Of a DNA stretch of 64,000 bases, positions 27,331 to 39,100 are shown piece by piece. Each line of letters starts with the position of its first letter. The first letter of the stretch is position 1. Below the pieces are notes generated by a model, which saw nothing but the letters and a program-made list of their open reading frames with translations, had not been told where the DNA came from and did no database searches. Both the position numbers and the translations under genes were made by a program. The DNA comes from CAVZZV01 sp963779845 (lineage in GTDB: Bacteria > Bacteroidota > Bacteroidia > Bacteroidales > GCA-2748055), in assembly GCA_963779845.1 (NCBI GenBank), contig CAVZZV010000002.1:496001-560000 (forward strand). Direction: 5' to 3'.

Positions 27331-27389
27331 ATTCACCCATGGTGAATTTAAGAATCCTTGCTATAGGCTTCCCTCAGAAATTTGTGAGG
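27331..27389. terminator. Two small hairpins between convergent genes
   Basis: ATTCACC-CAT-GGTGAAT (27331-27347) and CCTCA ... TGAGG (27372-27389) lie between the + strand pseudogene and the end of the - strand sulfatase at 27403. The second is 14 bases beyond the sulfatase stop and could help end its transcript. T-tracts are weak. Confidence 0.35.
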
Positions 27390-27402
27390 ATCCTTTTGTC
27401 GC

Positions 27403-29910
27403 CTAATAAAATGGTAATTTATGAGTTTCCAAATGATTTTTGGTGGACAGTTCAACGATATAAATACCTTGTGTAAGCTGAAGAGGGTAGGCAGTAGTAT
27501 TATTTTTTGATTCAAATACTTTCATCCCTCTGGTATTGTAAACCTTAACTTTTGGGGCATCGCCATTTTTGACATCATTCACATACAACACCCCATAGGA
27601 ATAAAAAGGGTTATAATAGAACTGCTTATTCTTTTCGACTACAGAAGATAACAAATTCATTACCCCCAGATTTAATATTTTGTTGATTGCTGTTTTACTT
27701 AGTGTTTGCTGGATAATAAGAAGATCATCCATTTTCCCGTCCGATTTAATCATGGTGGGTCTTTCTTCATGTTTAGCGCTTCCGATAACAAACTCGTTAT
27801 TATTCACTTCACCGCTTATCTCTACCATTCCTACAGATTCTCCGTTGATATAAAGATTTCTTTTCCCGGATTTTGTGTCCTGAACGCTTGCAAAATGATA
27901 CCATGTATCAGGAGTCATGGGGAAAGGATTCCCATTTTTATCCAAATGACTGGATGTAACTCCCCCGGAATAGGTACTGATATTATCTCCGTTCTTAAGA
28001 ATCTCTAACTGAATCCTGCCAGGATCCTGGCCGTCTTTCTGGTGAATCCATCGTTGGTTTTCCCCAAGCACAGAAGGGAGTTGTGCCATATTAATCCAGC
28101 CGGAAATAGTAAAATCCTGCGATGCCTCGAAATTCAAGCCATTGGTAACCAGTGGGGAAAGATTAAAAACACCGGCCTGACCAAATACCCCATCTGTAAA
28201 AGTTACCCTTCCGGTGGCATCCATGCTTGTGGATGGGGAAATTATCACCTTTGATTGTGATACATTATTGGTGTTTCCATCAAATGGAATATAAGCGCGA
28301 ATTTTTGAATAGTCCAGGCTATCGCTCGCGTTATGCGTATAGTACTTGCTGCCATTGTATATTTTTACACGTTGAGCCCAGGTATCGTAAACCGCAATTA
28401 GCTCGTTAAGTTTATCCCGATATTGCTCTGCCAGATCGTGCATTTCCGTTCGGTCATTTTCCATATCATAAAGTTCCCATTCAGAGGTCCTTCCCAACTT
28501 GGGGAATTTCCAATTTGTGAAATATTCATAATCAAATTCGTATCTGGATACCAGCTTCCATTTGCCATTCTGAAGTAAGGCACGGTTACCTTCATGTTCC
28601 CAGAATAAATATTCATGACCCTCCCAATCTTCTTCCTTAAGTAAGGGCAGAAGTGATATCCCTTCCATGGGAGTTATTATTTCACCCTTATAGCTTTGGG
28701 GATATTCCGCACCGGAGACATCCACTACAGTACTCATAATATCAATGAGATGAGCAGGCTTGTTTGTTATTATCCCTTTGGGAATTTGTGCTGGCCAGAA
28801 AGCTATCAATGGGGTTGAAATACCGCCTTCATTCACAAAATGCTTATACATCCGAAAAGGGGTATTGCTGACGTTAGCCCAGGGTAGATGGTATGCTATG
28901 TATGACTCTGGAGTCCCGGGTGTGTTTTTATCGTTCCACCCAATACCCTCCGCGCAGCCACCATTATCCTGTAAAAAGAAAATAAGTGTATTTTCAGCAA
29001 CCCCAAGCTCTTCTAATTTCGATACTATTCTTCCAATATTTTCGTCCAATGAATAAACCTGTGCCGCGTAGGCCTCCATTTTTTCCTGCCACCAGTCTTT
29101 TCGCGTTACTTCGTTCCATTGGGGGACGGACTCATCCCTCCAGGACAGGTCCCAGAGTGGGTTAATCAATCCGATTTCCTTTTGTTTTTGCAGACGCCGG
29201 CTTCGTATGGTATCCCAGCCTTCCGCGTATTTTCCTTTAAACTTTTCGACATCTTCACTTTTTGCGTGAAGTGGCCAGTGTGCCGCGTTGAATGCCACGT
29301 ATCCAAAAAAAGGTTTATGCAAATTCACTGCTTCTTCAATAAATTCACAGGCAAACTTAGCTGTGTAATCGGTCAGGTAATATTCCGGGTCATCAGTCGA
29401 CCAGGTCTGACCGTCCAATTTAAGATTTCCAGGGGCGTGATCAAAGTAATCGACTCTTGCTTCTCTTGTCCAACTACGGTCAAAACCCCGGTTTTCAGCC
29501 GTCATTCCATTGTTTCTCGTCCCAACATGCCACTTGCCGGAATGAAATGTCCTATACCCGGCTCCCTGAACTACTTCACCCATTGTTACACAGTTGTTAT
29601 GCAAGTGACCGAGATATTGAGGTGTACCCCAGTTCTGGGACATGTATCCAACTCCGGATTGATGAGCATATAAACCGGTTAAAAGGGATGCTCTGGTAGG
29701 ACAGCATCGGGCACCGTTATAAAAACGCGTGAATTTTAACCCATTTTCAGCTAAATGATCAAGATTTGGAGTAGTAATTTCACTTCCAAAGCAACCAAGA
29801 TCAGAATACCCCATATCATCAGATAGTATAACTATGATATTCGGCTTTTGGGCTTTCATTAGAGGACTGCAGGAAATGGCAATTGCGAATAATAAAATAT
29901 TTTTATTCAT
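27403..29910 (-). CDS. S1 sulfatase with LamG domain and T9SS sorting signal
   Basis: This 835-residue protein has a signal peptide (MNKNILLFAIAISCSPLMKA). The S1 sulfatase domain (about 22-510) opens with PNIIVILSDDMGYSDLGC and carries the C-x-P-x-R motif CCPTRASLLTG, with C69 as the residue converted to formylglycine. Residues about 535-730 look like a concanavalin/LamG fold (AYIPFDGNTNN, FTISGWINMAQLP, KRNLYINGESV). The last 70 (APKVKVYNTRGMKVFE ... GIYIVELSTKNH) are a T9SS type A sorting domain. It would remove sulfate from a glycan at or outside the cell surface. It is last in the - strand PUL. The tail adds about 300 residues to a normal sulfatase. Confidence 0.93.
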   Translation of the reverse strand: MNKNILLFAIAISCSPLMKAQKPNIIVILSDDMGYSDLGCFGSEITTPNLDHLAENGLKFTRFYNGARCCPTRASLLTGLYAHQSGVGYMSQNWGTPQYLGHLHNNCVTMGEVVQGAGYRTFHSGKWHVGTRNNGMTAENRGFDRSWTREARVDYFDHAPGNLKLDGQTWSTDDPEYYLTDYTAKFACEFIEEAVNLHKPFFGYVAFNAAHWPLHAKSEDVEKFKGKYAEGWDTIRSRRLQKQKEIGLINPLWDLSWRDESVPQWNEVTRKDWWQEKMEAYAAQVYSLDENIGRIVSKLEELGVAENTLIFFLQDNGGCAEGIGWNDKNTPGTPESYIAYHLPWANVSNTPFRMYKHFVNEGGISTPLIAFWPAQIPKGIITNKPAHLIDIMSTVVDVSGAEYPQSYKGEIITPMEGISLLPLLKEEDWEGHEYLFWEHEGNRALLQNGKWKLVSRYEFDYEYFTNWKFPKLGRTSEWELYDMENDRTEMHDLAEQYRDKLNELIAVYDTWAQRVKIYNGSKYYTHNASDSLDYSKIRAYIPFDGNTNNVSQSKVIISPSTSMDATGRVTFTDGVFGQAGVFNLSPLVTNGLNFEASQDFTISGWINMAQLPSVLGENQRWIHQKDGQDPGRIQLEILKNGDNISTYSGGVTSSHLDKNGNPFPMTPDTWYHFASVQDTKSGKRNLYINGESVGMVEISGEVNNNEFVIGSAKHEERPTMIKSDGKMDDLLIIQQTLSKTAINKILNLGVMNLLSSVVEKNKQFYYNPFYSYGVLYVNDVKNGDAPKVKVYNTRGMKVFESKNNTTAYPLQLTQGIYIVELSTKNHLETHKLPFY

Positions 29911-30024
29911 TGCAGATTTAGTTATTAGAAACGATTAGTGATTGATTGGGTCAGAATTTCCAGTTATAGGTTTGATTTTTACAAAAGAAGATGGTAATCC
30001 TTAGTCCAGGTTATGTAATGGGAC

Positions 30025-31686
30025 TTAAAATTTCAAGTCAGGGTTAATCCCGGTTCTTCGAACATATTCATCCCAGGCCTTAGACATTTCATTCACCCGT
30101 TCCGGATATTTGCTGCTTAAGTCATTGGTCTCACATTTATCTTCTTTTAAATTATATAGTTCCCAGGAAGGTGGGTAAGGCATTCTCTTTCCCCAAACTA
30201 GTTTCCAGTCTCCATTCACGACAGCGCGTGCTCCCTGATGAGAAAAATATATACTTCGTTCGGGCAGTTCTTTTCCTTTGCAGGCATCCATGAAACTTAA
30301 TCCCTCCATTTCCTGGATATTATTTCCATTATACTCCGCAGGATATTCCGCTCCGGTTACCTCACACAAAAAGGGCATTACATCCATAACATGGATTTGT
30401 TCGCGGGACCATTGTCCCTCCATTTTTTTGTCTATTCCCGCTGGCCAGTGAATAATAAAAGGAGAAGCTACCCCTCCTTCATGTGTAAAATGCTTGTATA
30501 GTCGCAAAGGAGTATTCCCCAGGTTTGCCCAGGCACTGCCATACGAGGAGTGAGTGCCTGGCCCACCCATAGCCTGTAATTCATTCCCTTCATGAAGGAT
30601 TTGAATACCTTTTCTTGATACACCATCAAAACCATATGGGCCCCATTCATAACAGGCACCATTATCACTGGTCAGCATGATTACTGTATTCTTGTACTGG
30701 CCTGTTTCTTTAAGATAATCTATAATTCTGCCTATACCTTTGTCTACATGGTCCACCATGGCTGCAAATGTAGCCATTCGTCGGGCAAGATCGCGCTGCC
30801 TGTCCACATTAAGGGAATTCCAGGCTGGATTTTTCTCTCCCGGATAACCATTGGCAATACTGTCTGCATCCACAGGGACCATAGAGCGGTCTGTGAATGT
30901 CCAGCTTTCATCGTTTATTAATCCTATTTCCCTCATTCGATCAAAGCGCTTTTCCCTTAGCACATCCCATCCTTGCATATATAAATCAAAATATTTATCA
31001 ATTGTTTCTTTGGGAGCCTGAATCGGAAAATGAGGAGAAGAATGGCCCAGGAACAAGAACCATGGTTTGTCCTTTTGTTGTCCCTGTCTGATAAACTCGA
31101 GAGCATACTCGGTAAAAACATCGGTTACATAAAATTCACCCTTAGGAGGATCAATCTCCTTTGCTCTTCCTTCAGGCAATCGCTCATAGAGAGAAGGATC
31201 CCATTGATCGAGTGAATGTGCCATGCAGTAGCCGAAAAATTCATCAAAACCCCTTACCACCGGATTGGTTACTTCATGCAAATGCCATTTCCCCACGTAG
31301 TAGGTACTATATCCGGCTGCGCCAAGGACCTCTCCCAGAGTTACGCAATCGTCCCGTAATCTTCCAAGATAGGCCGTGCTCAGGCCCCTGGCCGGATTTC
31401 GGGTAGTAAAATCAGCTATGCCAGCCTGTGGAGGATAGAGCCCGGTCATCAAGGATGCCCGGGAAGGACAACAACGGGCTGAATTATAACAGGATTGAAA
31501 CCGAATTCCCTCCGCCGCCAGTAAATCTATATTAGGCGTAGGGATTTCTCCTCCATAGCAGCCTAAATCAGAATAACCCAAATCGTCGAGTAACACAAAA
31601 AGAACATTGCTTTGTTTTTGAGCGTTTCCAACAATACCTACACTCATAAAACAAACTGCCATTAAATAAAAAAAAGTTCGTCTCAT
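30025..31686 (-). CDS. S1 family sulfatase
   Basis: This 553-residue secreted sulfatase has a signal peptide ending near NAQ. NVLFVLLDDLGYSDLGCYGG gives the metal-binding Asp pair, and CCPSRASLMTG carries the maturation motif with C72. VIMLTSDNGACYEWG holds the second metal site. It needs an anaerobic sulfatase-maturating enzyme encoded elsewhere. It is a paralogue of the downstream LamG sulfatase over the catalytic domain but lacks the extra C-terminal domains. The sulfated sugar it acts on cannot be read from the sequence. Confidence 0.93.
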   Translation of the reverse strand: MRRTFFYLMAVCFMSVGIVGNAQKQSNVLFVLLDDLGYSDLGCYGGEIPTPNIDLLAAEGIRFQSCYNSARCCPSRASLMTGLYPPQAGIADFTTRNPARGLSTAYLGRLRDDCVTLGEVLGAAGYSTYYVGKWHLHEVTNPVVRGFDEFFGYCMAHSLDQWDPSLYERLPEGRAKEIDPPKGEFYVTDVFTEYALEFIRQGQQKDKPWFLFLGHSSPHFPIQAPKETIDKYFDLYMQGWDVLREKRFDRMREIGLINDESWTFTDRSMVPVDADSIANGYPGEKNPAWNSLNVDRQRDLARRMATFAAMVDHVDKGIGRIIDYLKETGQYKNTVIMLTSDNGACYEWGPYGFDGVSRKGIQILHEGNELQAMGGPGTHSSYGSAWANLGNTPLRLYKHFTHEGGVASPFIIHWPAGIDKKMEGQWSREQIHVMDVMPFLCEVTGAEYPAEYNGNNIQEMEGLSFMDACKGKELPERSIYFSHQGARAVVNGDWKLVWGKRMPYPPSWELYNLKEDKCETNDLSSKYPERVNEMSKAWDEYVRRTGINPDLKF

Positions 31687-31788
31687 ATTATTCGTTTTTT
31701 TGAAGTGACCGTGGCAGTCAATGCAGGAGCATTGAAAATAGGCTCACTCCCCTCCAACTTTGGTAGGTAACCCATGATTAATGAAAAA

Positions 31789-33447
31789 TCATTTTTGAGG
31801 GATCAGGGCCTTTTCGTTTTCCTTTAATTTCTTTTGAGGTTCCTCTTTATAGGGGGACCAATAATTATGAGGATCCTTTTTAAATCCGTAATGCCTTTTA
31901 TTGGTAGGATGGGGCAAGGGCAAAGGATCTTGTGTCCGCAATTCCCAGGACATCATATCTTCCATTAATTCCAATTGTTTGGCGATATATGCCGTATCGC
32001 CAAATAAATTCTCTATTTCTGCGGGATCTTCGGATAAATTATAGAGCTGGCCACTTCCCTGCATGTCATAAACCAGTTTCCAGTCGCCTTTTCTCAAGGC
32101 ACGCATCATGCCACTTTGCGACCATGTGTTCAATTCATCAAACTCAATTTTCCCTTTGGATAGGTTTCCGTCCTGGGTATAAGGATCATATTCTACTAGA
32201 TCTGTAAAATGCAATCCTCCAAATCCCTGCTGAATAATAATGCTGGAAAATTCTTCTTTCGGATAAGTTTTGCCCTGCAACAGGGGCCAGATACTCCTAC
32301 CCTGGACGCCCTCCGGTATTGGAACACCTAATATGTTGCAGATCGTCGGCATAATGTCTACATTACTAACATGTGCCTCATGTGCCTCTTTAGATTGAAG
32401 AATTCCAGGGCCATGCCATAGCATAGGAATTCGGATAAGGCACTCCGGCATTTCCACCCCCTTTTTAATAAGTCCGTATTCCCCGGTAAAATCACCGTGA
32501 TCCGCCACGAATATGAGAATGGTGTTTTCATATAATCCACTTTTCCTTAGATAATCCACAAAGCTTTTAACCTCATCATCAATTAATCGCATCATTCCAT
32601 AATAATTGCTTCTGATCCGAGGAATATTCTTTTCAAATTCCGGATAACCCATTTCCATCATTTCTTTTTGCAATACCCATTTATTTCCCTTTAATGGCAA
32701 AACTTCAGGCCCGACAGCAACAGGAGGGAGGGATTGAGGGGGAAACATGGAATAATAAGGTTCCGACACCTGGTAAGGATTATGGGGCTCGGGAATAGAG
32801 ATATAAAGAAAAAATGGCTCTGTACTGTTGATTGGCCTTTTTTCCAACCAATTTTCGGCATCTGTCACAATTCTGGCAGGCAATTGCATTGAGGCAGGAA
32901 AAGGTGCAGGTTTTTCTTCCATATAAAAGTGAGTGCCCTGCAGGTATTCATTGAATGCTCTCTCTTTTTCATCCTGAGGATTCGATACGCCCAAATGGGA
33001 ATATTCCTTCCAATAGTCCAGCATCTCAGGTTCTAAATAACTGTGATTTTTTCCGATCAGGGCAGTCTGGTATCCCTTGTCTCTTAAAACCTGAAATATA
33101 TCGGTCTCATAAAATGCATCCTTCAGGTTCATATTCGACCTTACATGGGTGGCCGAAGGGAAACGGCCGGTAAGCATTGAAGTTCTGCTGGGGATACAAG
33201 CGGGAGAAGCACAATAAGCCCTGTTAAACCAGATACCCGTTTGAGCAAGGCTGTCCAAAAATGGAGTGGTGTTCAACGGAAAACCTTCTCTCGCGCTGGC
33301 ATCTGCCCTGAACTGATCGGTGAGGATCAGTACAATATTTGGGGAAAAGTTGTTATGTTGTCCTTCTTCTGTTTGATTATGGTCTTGTCCCTTCGATGTT
33401 AAAAAGGATAAAATAAATAAAATGACCAGGTTTGTACCTCTTATCAA
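31789..33447 (-). CDS. S1 family sulfatase, divergent subfamily
   Basis: This 552-residue secreted sulfatase has a signal peptide ending near TSKG. NIVLILTDQFRADAS replaces the DD pair of its neighbours with TDQ, typical of the choline-sulfatase/heparan-type branches of S1. The maturation motif is CIPSRTSMLTG with C84. The second metal site appears as LIFVADHGDFTGEYG. It clearly belongs to a different S1 subfamily from the two downstream sulfatases, so the locus probably removes sulfates from several positions. It lies 33 bases from the SusE-position lipoprotein. Confidence 0.92.
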   Translation of the reverse strand: MIRGTNLVILFILSFLTSKGQDHNQTEEGQHNNFSPNIVLILTDQFRADASAREGFPLNTTPFLDSLAQTGIWFNRAYCASPACIPSRTSMLTGRFPSATHVRSNMNLKDAFYETDIFQVLRDKGYQTALIGKNHSYLEPEMLDYWKEYSHLGVSNPQDEKERAFNEYLQGTHFYMEEKPAPFPASMQLPARIVTDAENWLEKRPINSTEPFFLYISIPEPHNPYQVSEPYYSMFPPQSLPPVAVGPEVLPLKGNKWVLQKEMMEMGYPEFEKNIPRIRSNYYGMMRLIDDEVKSFVDYLRKSGLYENTILIFVADHGDFTGEYGLIKKGVEMPECLIRIPMLWHGPGILQSKEAHEAHVSNVDIMPTICNILGVPIPEGVQGRSIWPLLQGKTYPKEEFSSIIIQQGFGGLHFTDLVEYDPYTQDGNLSKGKIEFDELNTWSQSGMMRALRKGDWKLVYDMQGSGQLYNLSEDPAEIENLFGDTAYIAKQLELMEDMMSWELRTQDPLPLPHPTNKRHYGFKKDPHNYWSPYKEEPQKKLKENEKALIPQK

Positions 33448-33480
33448 AACAATAGTTTAGAAAAACAATAATTTTCAATA

Positions 33481-34409
33481 TTACGGGACCACTACTTTGG
33501 TTGTCAAAGTGACCTGATGATACCGGGTATTTGGAATCCATTCACCTGTAGGACTTTCAATGGTCCCGGTTTTTGTAGCCAGAGCAGATATGTGGATCAG
33601 ACCTTTTTTGCCATTCGCTGTTTTAAACAGGTAAACGTTGCCCTTTTCTATTTCAACAGCATCATTAACAGGATCGGCCAAAGAAAGAATAGGAGAGGCA
33701 TCCACCTGGGTGATCGAGTCATATTGGGCTGCGGTGAGAGTGGTTAATTCAAACTTGGTTTGCTGTAATCCTCCAATATCCAAGAGATTGTAACTACTCC
33801 TTTGGGCGGGGTTTACAAGGGCCGGGACAGTATCTGTTCCTACAATGGCAACTTCTCCCAATGAAAAATCGATCTCGTTTTTATATTCCGCCCCATCTCC
33901 GCGCATATAAACACGACCATTCAGCCAAGTAGCGTAATAGGGTCCGTAATAGTTTTCAACGGTTTCCATTATCAAGGGTTCGGAAAATAATACTTCGGGG
34001 GTAATGTCAATGACGAGGTTTTTCTCAAATTCACTTCCTTCCGCATCGGTTACCAGCACTTTAATCGCTTTCTCCCGGTGAGGTTATCAATAGTATATTC
34101 TGTACTATAGGAGGGAACGCCCTCATCAAATGCTATGGCTGTATTTTCGATAAGGTCTCCTCTTGCGCCGGTCCGGGTATCGGCAGTATAGATTTCAAAA
34201 TATTTAATCTTGGTACCTTGTGCTTTAACTTCAATTTTTGCATTATAACTCATAACTCCTTTGTCGACCGTGACGATATTGGTGTTATCCACACCGGTAA
34301 AATCGATGGTTAGGGGGGCTGTGTAGTCAAGAACAAATGCATTATCCTCACATGATGCGATGGACAAGGCAATGATTAACAATGGTATATATCTTATAAT
34401 CTTTTTCAT
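33481..34409 (-). pseudogene. SusE-position surface lipoprotein, one frame break
   Basis: This predicted lipoprotein (IIALSIASC, Cys 20) of about 309 residues directly follows SusD, where SusE/F-type surface glycan-binding proteins sit. The N-terminal half has an Ig-like beta pattern (DYTAPLTIDF, YNAKIEVKAQGTKIKYFEIY). The frame breaks near 34076; adding one G in a G run gives TGEKAIKVLVTDAEGSEFE and restores the rest. The C-terminal part (GNVYLFKTANGKKGLIHI ... YHQVTLTTKVVV) is beta-rich. No precise family is recognised. It would help hold the glycan for the SusC/D pair. Confidence 0.68.
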
Positions 34410-34447
34410 GTTACAAATGATTTTATGGTTTTCGTTTATTTATAATT

Positions 34448-36160
34448 TTAGTAGCCAGGGTTTTGATAAATTAAGGGGCTGTTATTTACTTCTTCAGGTG
34501 GAAGTGGTAATAAATTCAGACGTTCATTATAGTTACGGTTGTCCAAAATCGTACGGACATAATTCCCGTTTTCCATAGCAATTCCTGTTGCCGGCCGTTG
34601 CATTACTTCATTGGCGATTTTCCACCGGCGTATGTCAAAAAAGCGATGTTCCTCAAAGCATAGTTCAACGCGACGTTCCTTGCGGATCCGTTCGCGAAGG
34701 GTGGATTGTGAATAGTCGGCAGCGATAAGTGGATTGGTAATCCCTGCCCGTTCACGGATTTGATTCAATCGGGCAACAGCTTTTGTACGGGCATCCGGTG
34801 AATCAGAAGATTCATTCACTGCTTCCGCATAATTCAGTAAAACCTCGGCATACCGCATCATGATAAAATTCATTGAGGTAACACCTCCATCCCGATGGTC
34901 AATGCGGTCATCAAGGTATTTGGTAAGGAAATAGCCACTTCCCCATTTTTCAGGGGTCGTGATATCCACGATTTGCGGAGCTTTGTTAACCTTAGGCCAA
35001 ATATGGCCATGATATAGCATAGACTGTGCCAGATCGCGGGTCACGGTTCGCGTATGGATTTTGTTCATCATATCCTGAGGCCGGGTTAATTATCGGGCTA
35101 TAATCCGCATTGTACCCGATGATCGGTTGTGTGCCATCTGCCATATCGTAAGCGTCAACCAGCCATTGAGTAGGAACGGTGGCCAATTCTTTATTCAGAT
35201 TCCATGGGTTAAAGGCGGGAAAACACATGTATAAATCATCTGTATAATCCCGTAGGTTAACCCATATATTTTCCTTGTTTTTCCGTTCATTAAAATATCG
35301 GGTATAACTTTTTGCCGGTTCCGTTGGATCGTAATATAACTCATGCAATCCGGTTGATTCCGAGTAATTAATAAGATCCAATGCTGCTTGTGCAGCCTGT
35401 GCCCAGGTAACACCAGACCCTTCCGACAAGGGACTTGCAGCATAGAGTAATGTGCGGGCTTTATAACCTAATGCAGCAGAGCGGGTAGCCCGCCCATAAT
35501 CCGCATCGTCCCATTCATCGGGTAAAACCCCTTCCTTCGACAAAGCATCAAATTCATTAACGATAAATTGGACTGTGGCTTGGAGGTTAGCCCGCTCGGT
35601 TGTTTCAAAGGCGAAAGGATCAATCGGTTCTTCGGAAATTACCAAGGGCCCAAACCAACGAAAGAGTTCATGATAATAATAAGCCCTTAAAAAACTGGCC
35701 TGGTTGGCACTACTTATCTTTTCCGATTCTTCCATGGATGATTCTCCGATATTGGCCAGGAAAATGTTTGCATTCCGTGATCGCTTTATAATGCCATATC
35801 CATGGATGGGTATTGGTAACCGGATTGGAAGTAGCAGTGATGCTAGACTGTGATATATTGCTGAATACCCGGTACCAATCCGGCAGAACGGGTAGTATTG
35901 CCGGCCCCATCATCTGTAGCATTATCGAGCATGGCAACAGCAGTGTTCATGTTCATCAGTCGTGAAAAACTCCCATTGTTGGCGTTTGTTTCCTCCCGCA
36001 TTCTCCCATACAGGTCATAAAGTACTTTGCGCGTATATTCCACATCAGAATAGATTTTTTCTGTTGTGAGCTCATCAAGGTCGGTGGTATCCATCAACCC
36101 TTCCGTCTCGCAAGATGTTAAGAGGAAAATTCCTAAAACGTATTTAAATATATTTTTCAT
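34448..36160 (-). pseudogene. SusD-like outer-membrane lipoprotein 1, three frame breaks
   Basis: This is a SusD/RagB glycan-binding lipoprotein of about 570 residues (IFLLTSCETEGL). TPR-like helices are seen in ASFLRAYYYHELFRWFGPLV and the C-terminal SusD motif in MMRYAEVLLNYAEA, RKERRVELCFEEHRFFDIRR and LLPLPPEEV. Three breaks, near 35846, 35779 and 35033, are each repaired by removing one base; the last then reads RDPRLAQSMLYHG. SusD caps the SusC barrel and captures oligosaccharides. It follows SusC1 by 18 bases. All family motifs are preserved despite the breaks, which argues for a consensus error or very recent decay. Confidence 0.85.
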
Positions 36161-36178
36161 TTTTCTTCTTTTTAACAG

Positions 36179-39100
36179 TTAGAAAGTGACGTTTACCCCG
36201 AAATTTATAATCCGTTGCTGAGGATAAAATTGTCCGTTATTATCCGTCAGGATCAGATTCCGGGTCTACCCGTTTAACTTTATCCCAGGTTAACAGATTA
36301 TAAGCGTTGGCATAAAATCGGATCGGTTGTACCGGACTGTTTTTAATAATGGACTCGGGGTAGAGAGTACCCTAATTGTACATTTTTTAAGCGAATGTAA
36401 TCGCCATTTAACAACCAGAAATCAGAGAGAAAATAGTTCTGGTCATTCCCATTGGATTTTTGCAGGAAGCGAGGGTAGGTTGCCGTGGCAGCAGTTTCAG
36501 GGGTCCATCGATTAATGTGGGAATCATAATAATTTCCCCAACTATTATCCCAACCCAGATCGCCCACCATATAAACAGAATTTCGGGCAGCTCCCTGGAA
36601 CATGGCACTGAAATCCACTCCCTTATAGTCGAAGCCGAATTGCAGGGAGAAGGTGAGTTCCGGCACAGGGCTGAATCCGATAGGCGACTGGTCATTTTGA
36701 TCAATGATCCCATCCTGGTTCAGGTCTTTGTACTTCATATCGCCAGGGGCGAGATTGCTTAAGCCAAATTGTTGCGGCGATGCAGCGATTTCCTCATAAG
36801 ATTGAAAGAACCCATCGAACTGGTATCCTATAAATTGTCCAATAGGGTTTCCTGTGGAATACATATAATCATAGGGTTTGAGTAGCTTCGCTCATTTCCA
36901 CTACATTGTTTCTCGCATTGGCGAAAATTGCTTTCATATAATAAGAGAAGCTTTTCCTTGGTTGTGATTGCCATCCCAATTCAAGCTCATAGCCCTGGTT
37001 ATCAACAATACCGATATTAGCCGGGGCAACTCCGTTGATCCCCGATGTAATCATAAACCGTTCGAGGGTTAGTTAGGATATCAGTTCGATGTTCCTTGAA
37101 AACATCGGCATTAAAGCTGAGACGGGAACCAAACCACCTTGTATCAATTCCAATATTGTATTTGGTTGCCGTTTCCCAGGTAATGTTTTCATTGGCCATC
37201 CGTCCTTCCAGGAGACCATCAATACGGGAATTGTGTGTGCTCCCGAAAGAATAGGCAGCACCATCTACATAAGTTGATTTGTAATAATAGGAAAAGCCGC
37301 CCAGTTTATCATTTCCAACCTGACCCACGGAAGCCCTGAATTTGGCAAAGTTCAATAGTTCGTTTTCTGGCATGAAAGGCTCACCTGTCATTACCCATCC
37401 CACGGAAGCAGCGGGGAACAGTTGATATTGGTGTCCTTCAGCGAAACGGTTTGACCCGTTGTATCCCATATTTATTTCAAAAAGATAACGATTATCGAAG
37501 TCGTAATTGACCCGTCCAATCAATGCCTGATAAACATGTGGCACGTAGGAATATTCAATTCCGGCAGGGCTGGATTCCGAGCTGGAAGTAACTAATGCAA
37601 GAGCGGAAATATTGTGTTTTCCGGCAATAACCCGTTTAAACCGAAGAGCAAGCTGTCCGTACTTGTCATAGTTGGGAGCGGTTCGGCTCGATTGTGAATT
37701 TGGTAAAACAGCCCCAAGTCCCTGAAGGTAAGACTCGTCTACGGGATTAAAACTGTAAACGTATGGTCTCCATATCATTCCACGCCAATTGTCCCAACTC
37801 ACATCATATGAAAATTTACCATCGATCGTAAGTCCTTCAAGCAAGTGGTGCAAGTTATAATCCAGATTAAAGGTTGTTTCCATCTGATTGTCCGTGTTTT
37901 TTCGAAACCCGGTATAGGCCAGCGTGACCAGTGGATTTTGCCTCCAGACGCCAATCGCTGCCGCCATACTGCCATTGGGATTGAGAAGAGGAAACATTTG
38001 TGGTGCATTCCGGTAAAACATGGCAAACAAACGAAGATTTTCCGCGTTGGTGTTGCTTAATCCCGCATCGTAAGTAGCAGGTCTGTTTTGGTTGCTGAAA
38101 CGGTAGGCCATATCTACGCCCAATTTCAAATCCGGGGTGATCGTTAAATCAATATTTGAACGGGTAGTCAATCGTTTGTAAAGATAATCGGCGTTATAAT
38201 CTTTGTTTACCAGTGCTTTGTCTACTTCAGGCGAGAGTTCGATCAAGCGTTGAAGTGTAGGGTGTTTCCGTATTTCATTTACATCAGTTTGGAACATCCC
38301 GTCCTGTGCGAAATAACCCACAGAAACATAATATTTTACAGTCTTATTTCCACCGGAAATATTGATATTGTATTTCTGTTGTTTACCCGGTTTGGTAAAT
38401 ATATCCACAAAATTATTGTCAGGATGGGTGAAGGGACTTTCTTGCGTGCGGTACAGGTAATTGTCATATTCAGTCACAGGAAAATTACTGGTATTGGAAG
38501 CGATGGAAGGATCAAGCCCCACGTTGATAGTTCCTTCACGCTGAAACCGGGAAGTCATTTCAGCATCCCAATACATGTGACAGCCGATTAAATTGAGTAA
38601 TCCCGAATTCGGAAGAAAATGAAATTTTCGATTTTCCCGTTTTCCCTCTTTTAGTCGTAACAAGCACAACTCCGTTGGCTCCGCGTACCCCATAAACAGC
38701 GGTAGCAGAGGCATCTTTCAAGTATTGAAACACTTTCAACGTCGTCCGGATCAATTTGCGAAAAGCTGCGTTCAATTCCGTCAACCAGAACAAGGGGATC
38801 GGAATTGTTCAATGTGGCACGGCCCCGTATAAAAAGTTTCGCATCATCACCCCCTGGTCTCCCGCTTTCCTGACGGGTCACCAGACCCGGAACACGACCG
38901 GTAAGGGCATTCGTCACACTGGAAACCGGTACATCTTTTAATTCTTGATTCCCAACATTGGATATTGAACCGGTTACAGAGGCTTTGGCCTGGGTCCCAA
39001 ACCCAACCACAACCACTTCGTCCTATATCGAAACTTATTTCTCCCAAAGTCACATTGACTGAAAGATTGGTCCTGAACATCAATTTCCACCGTTTCGAAA

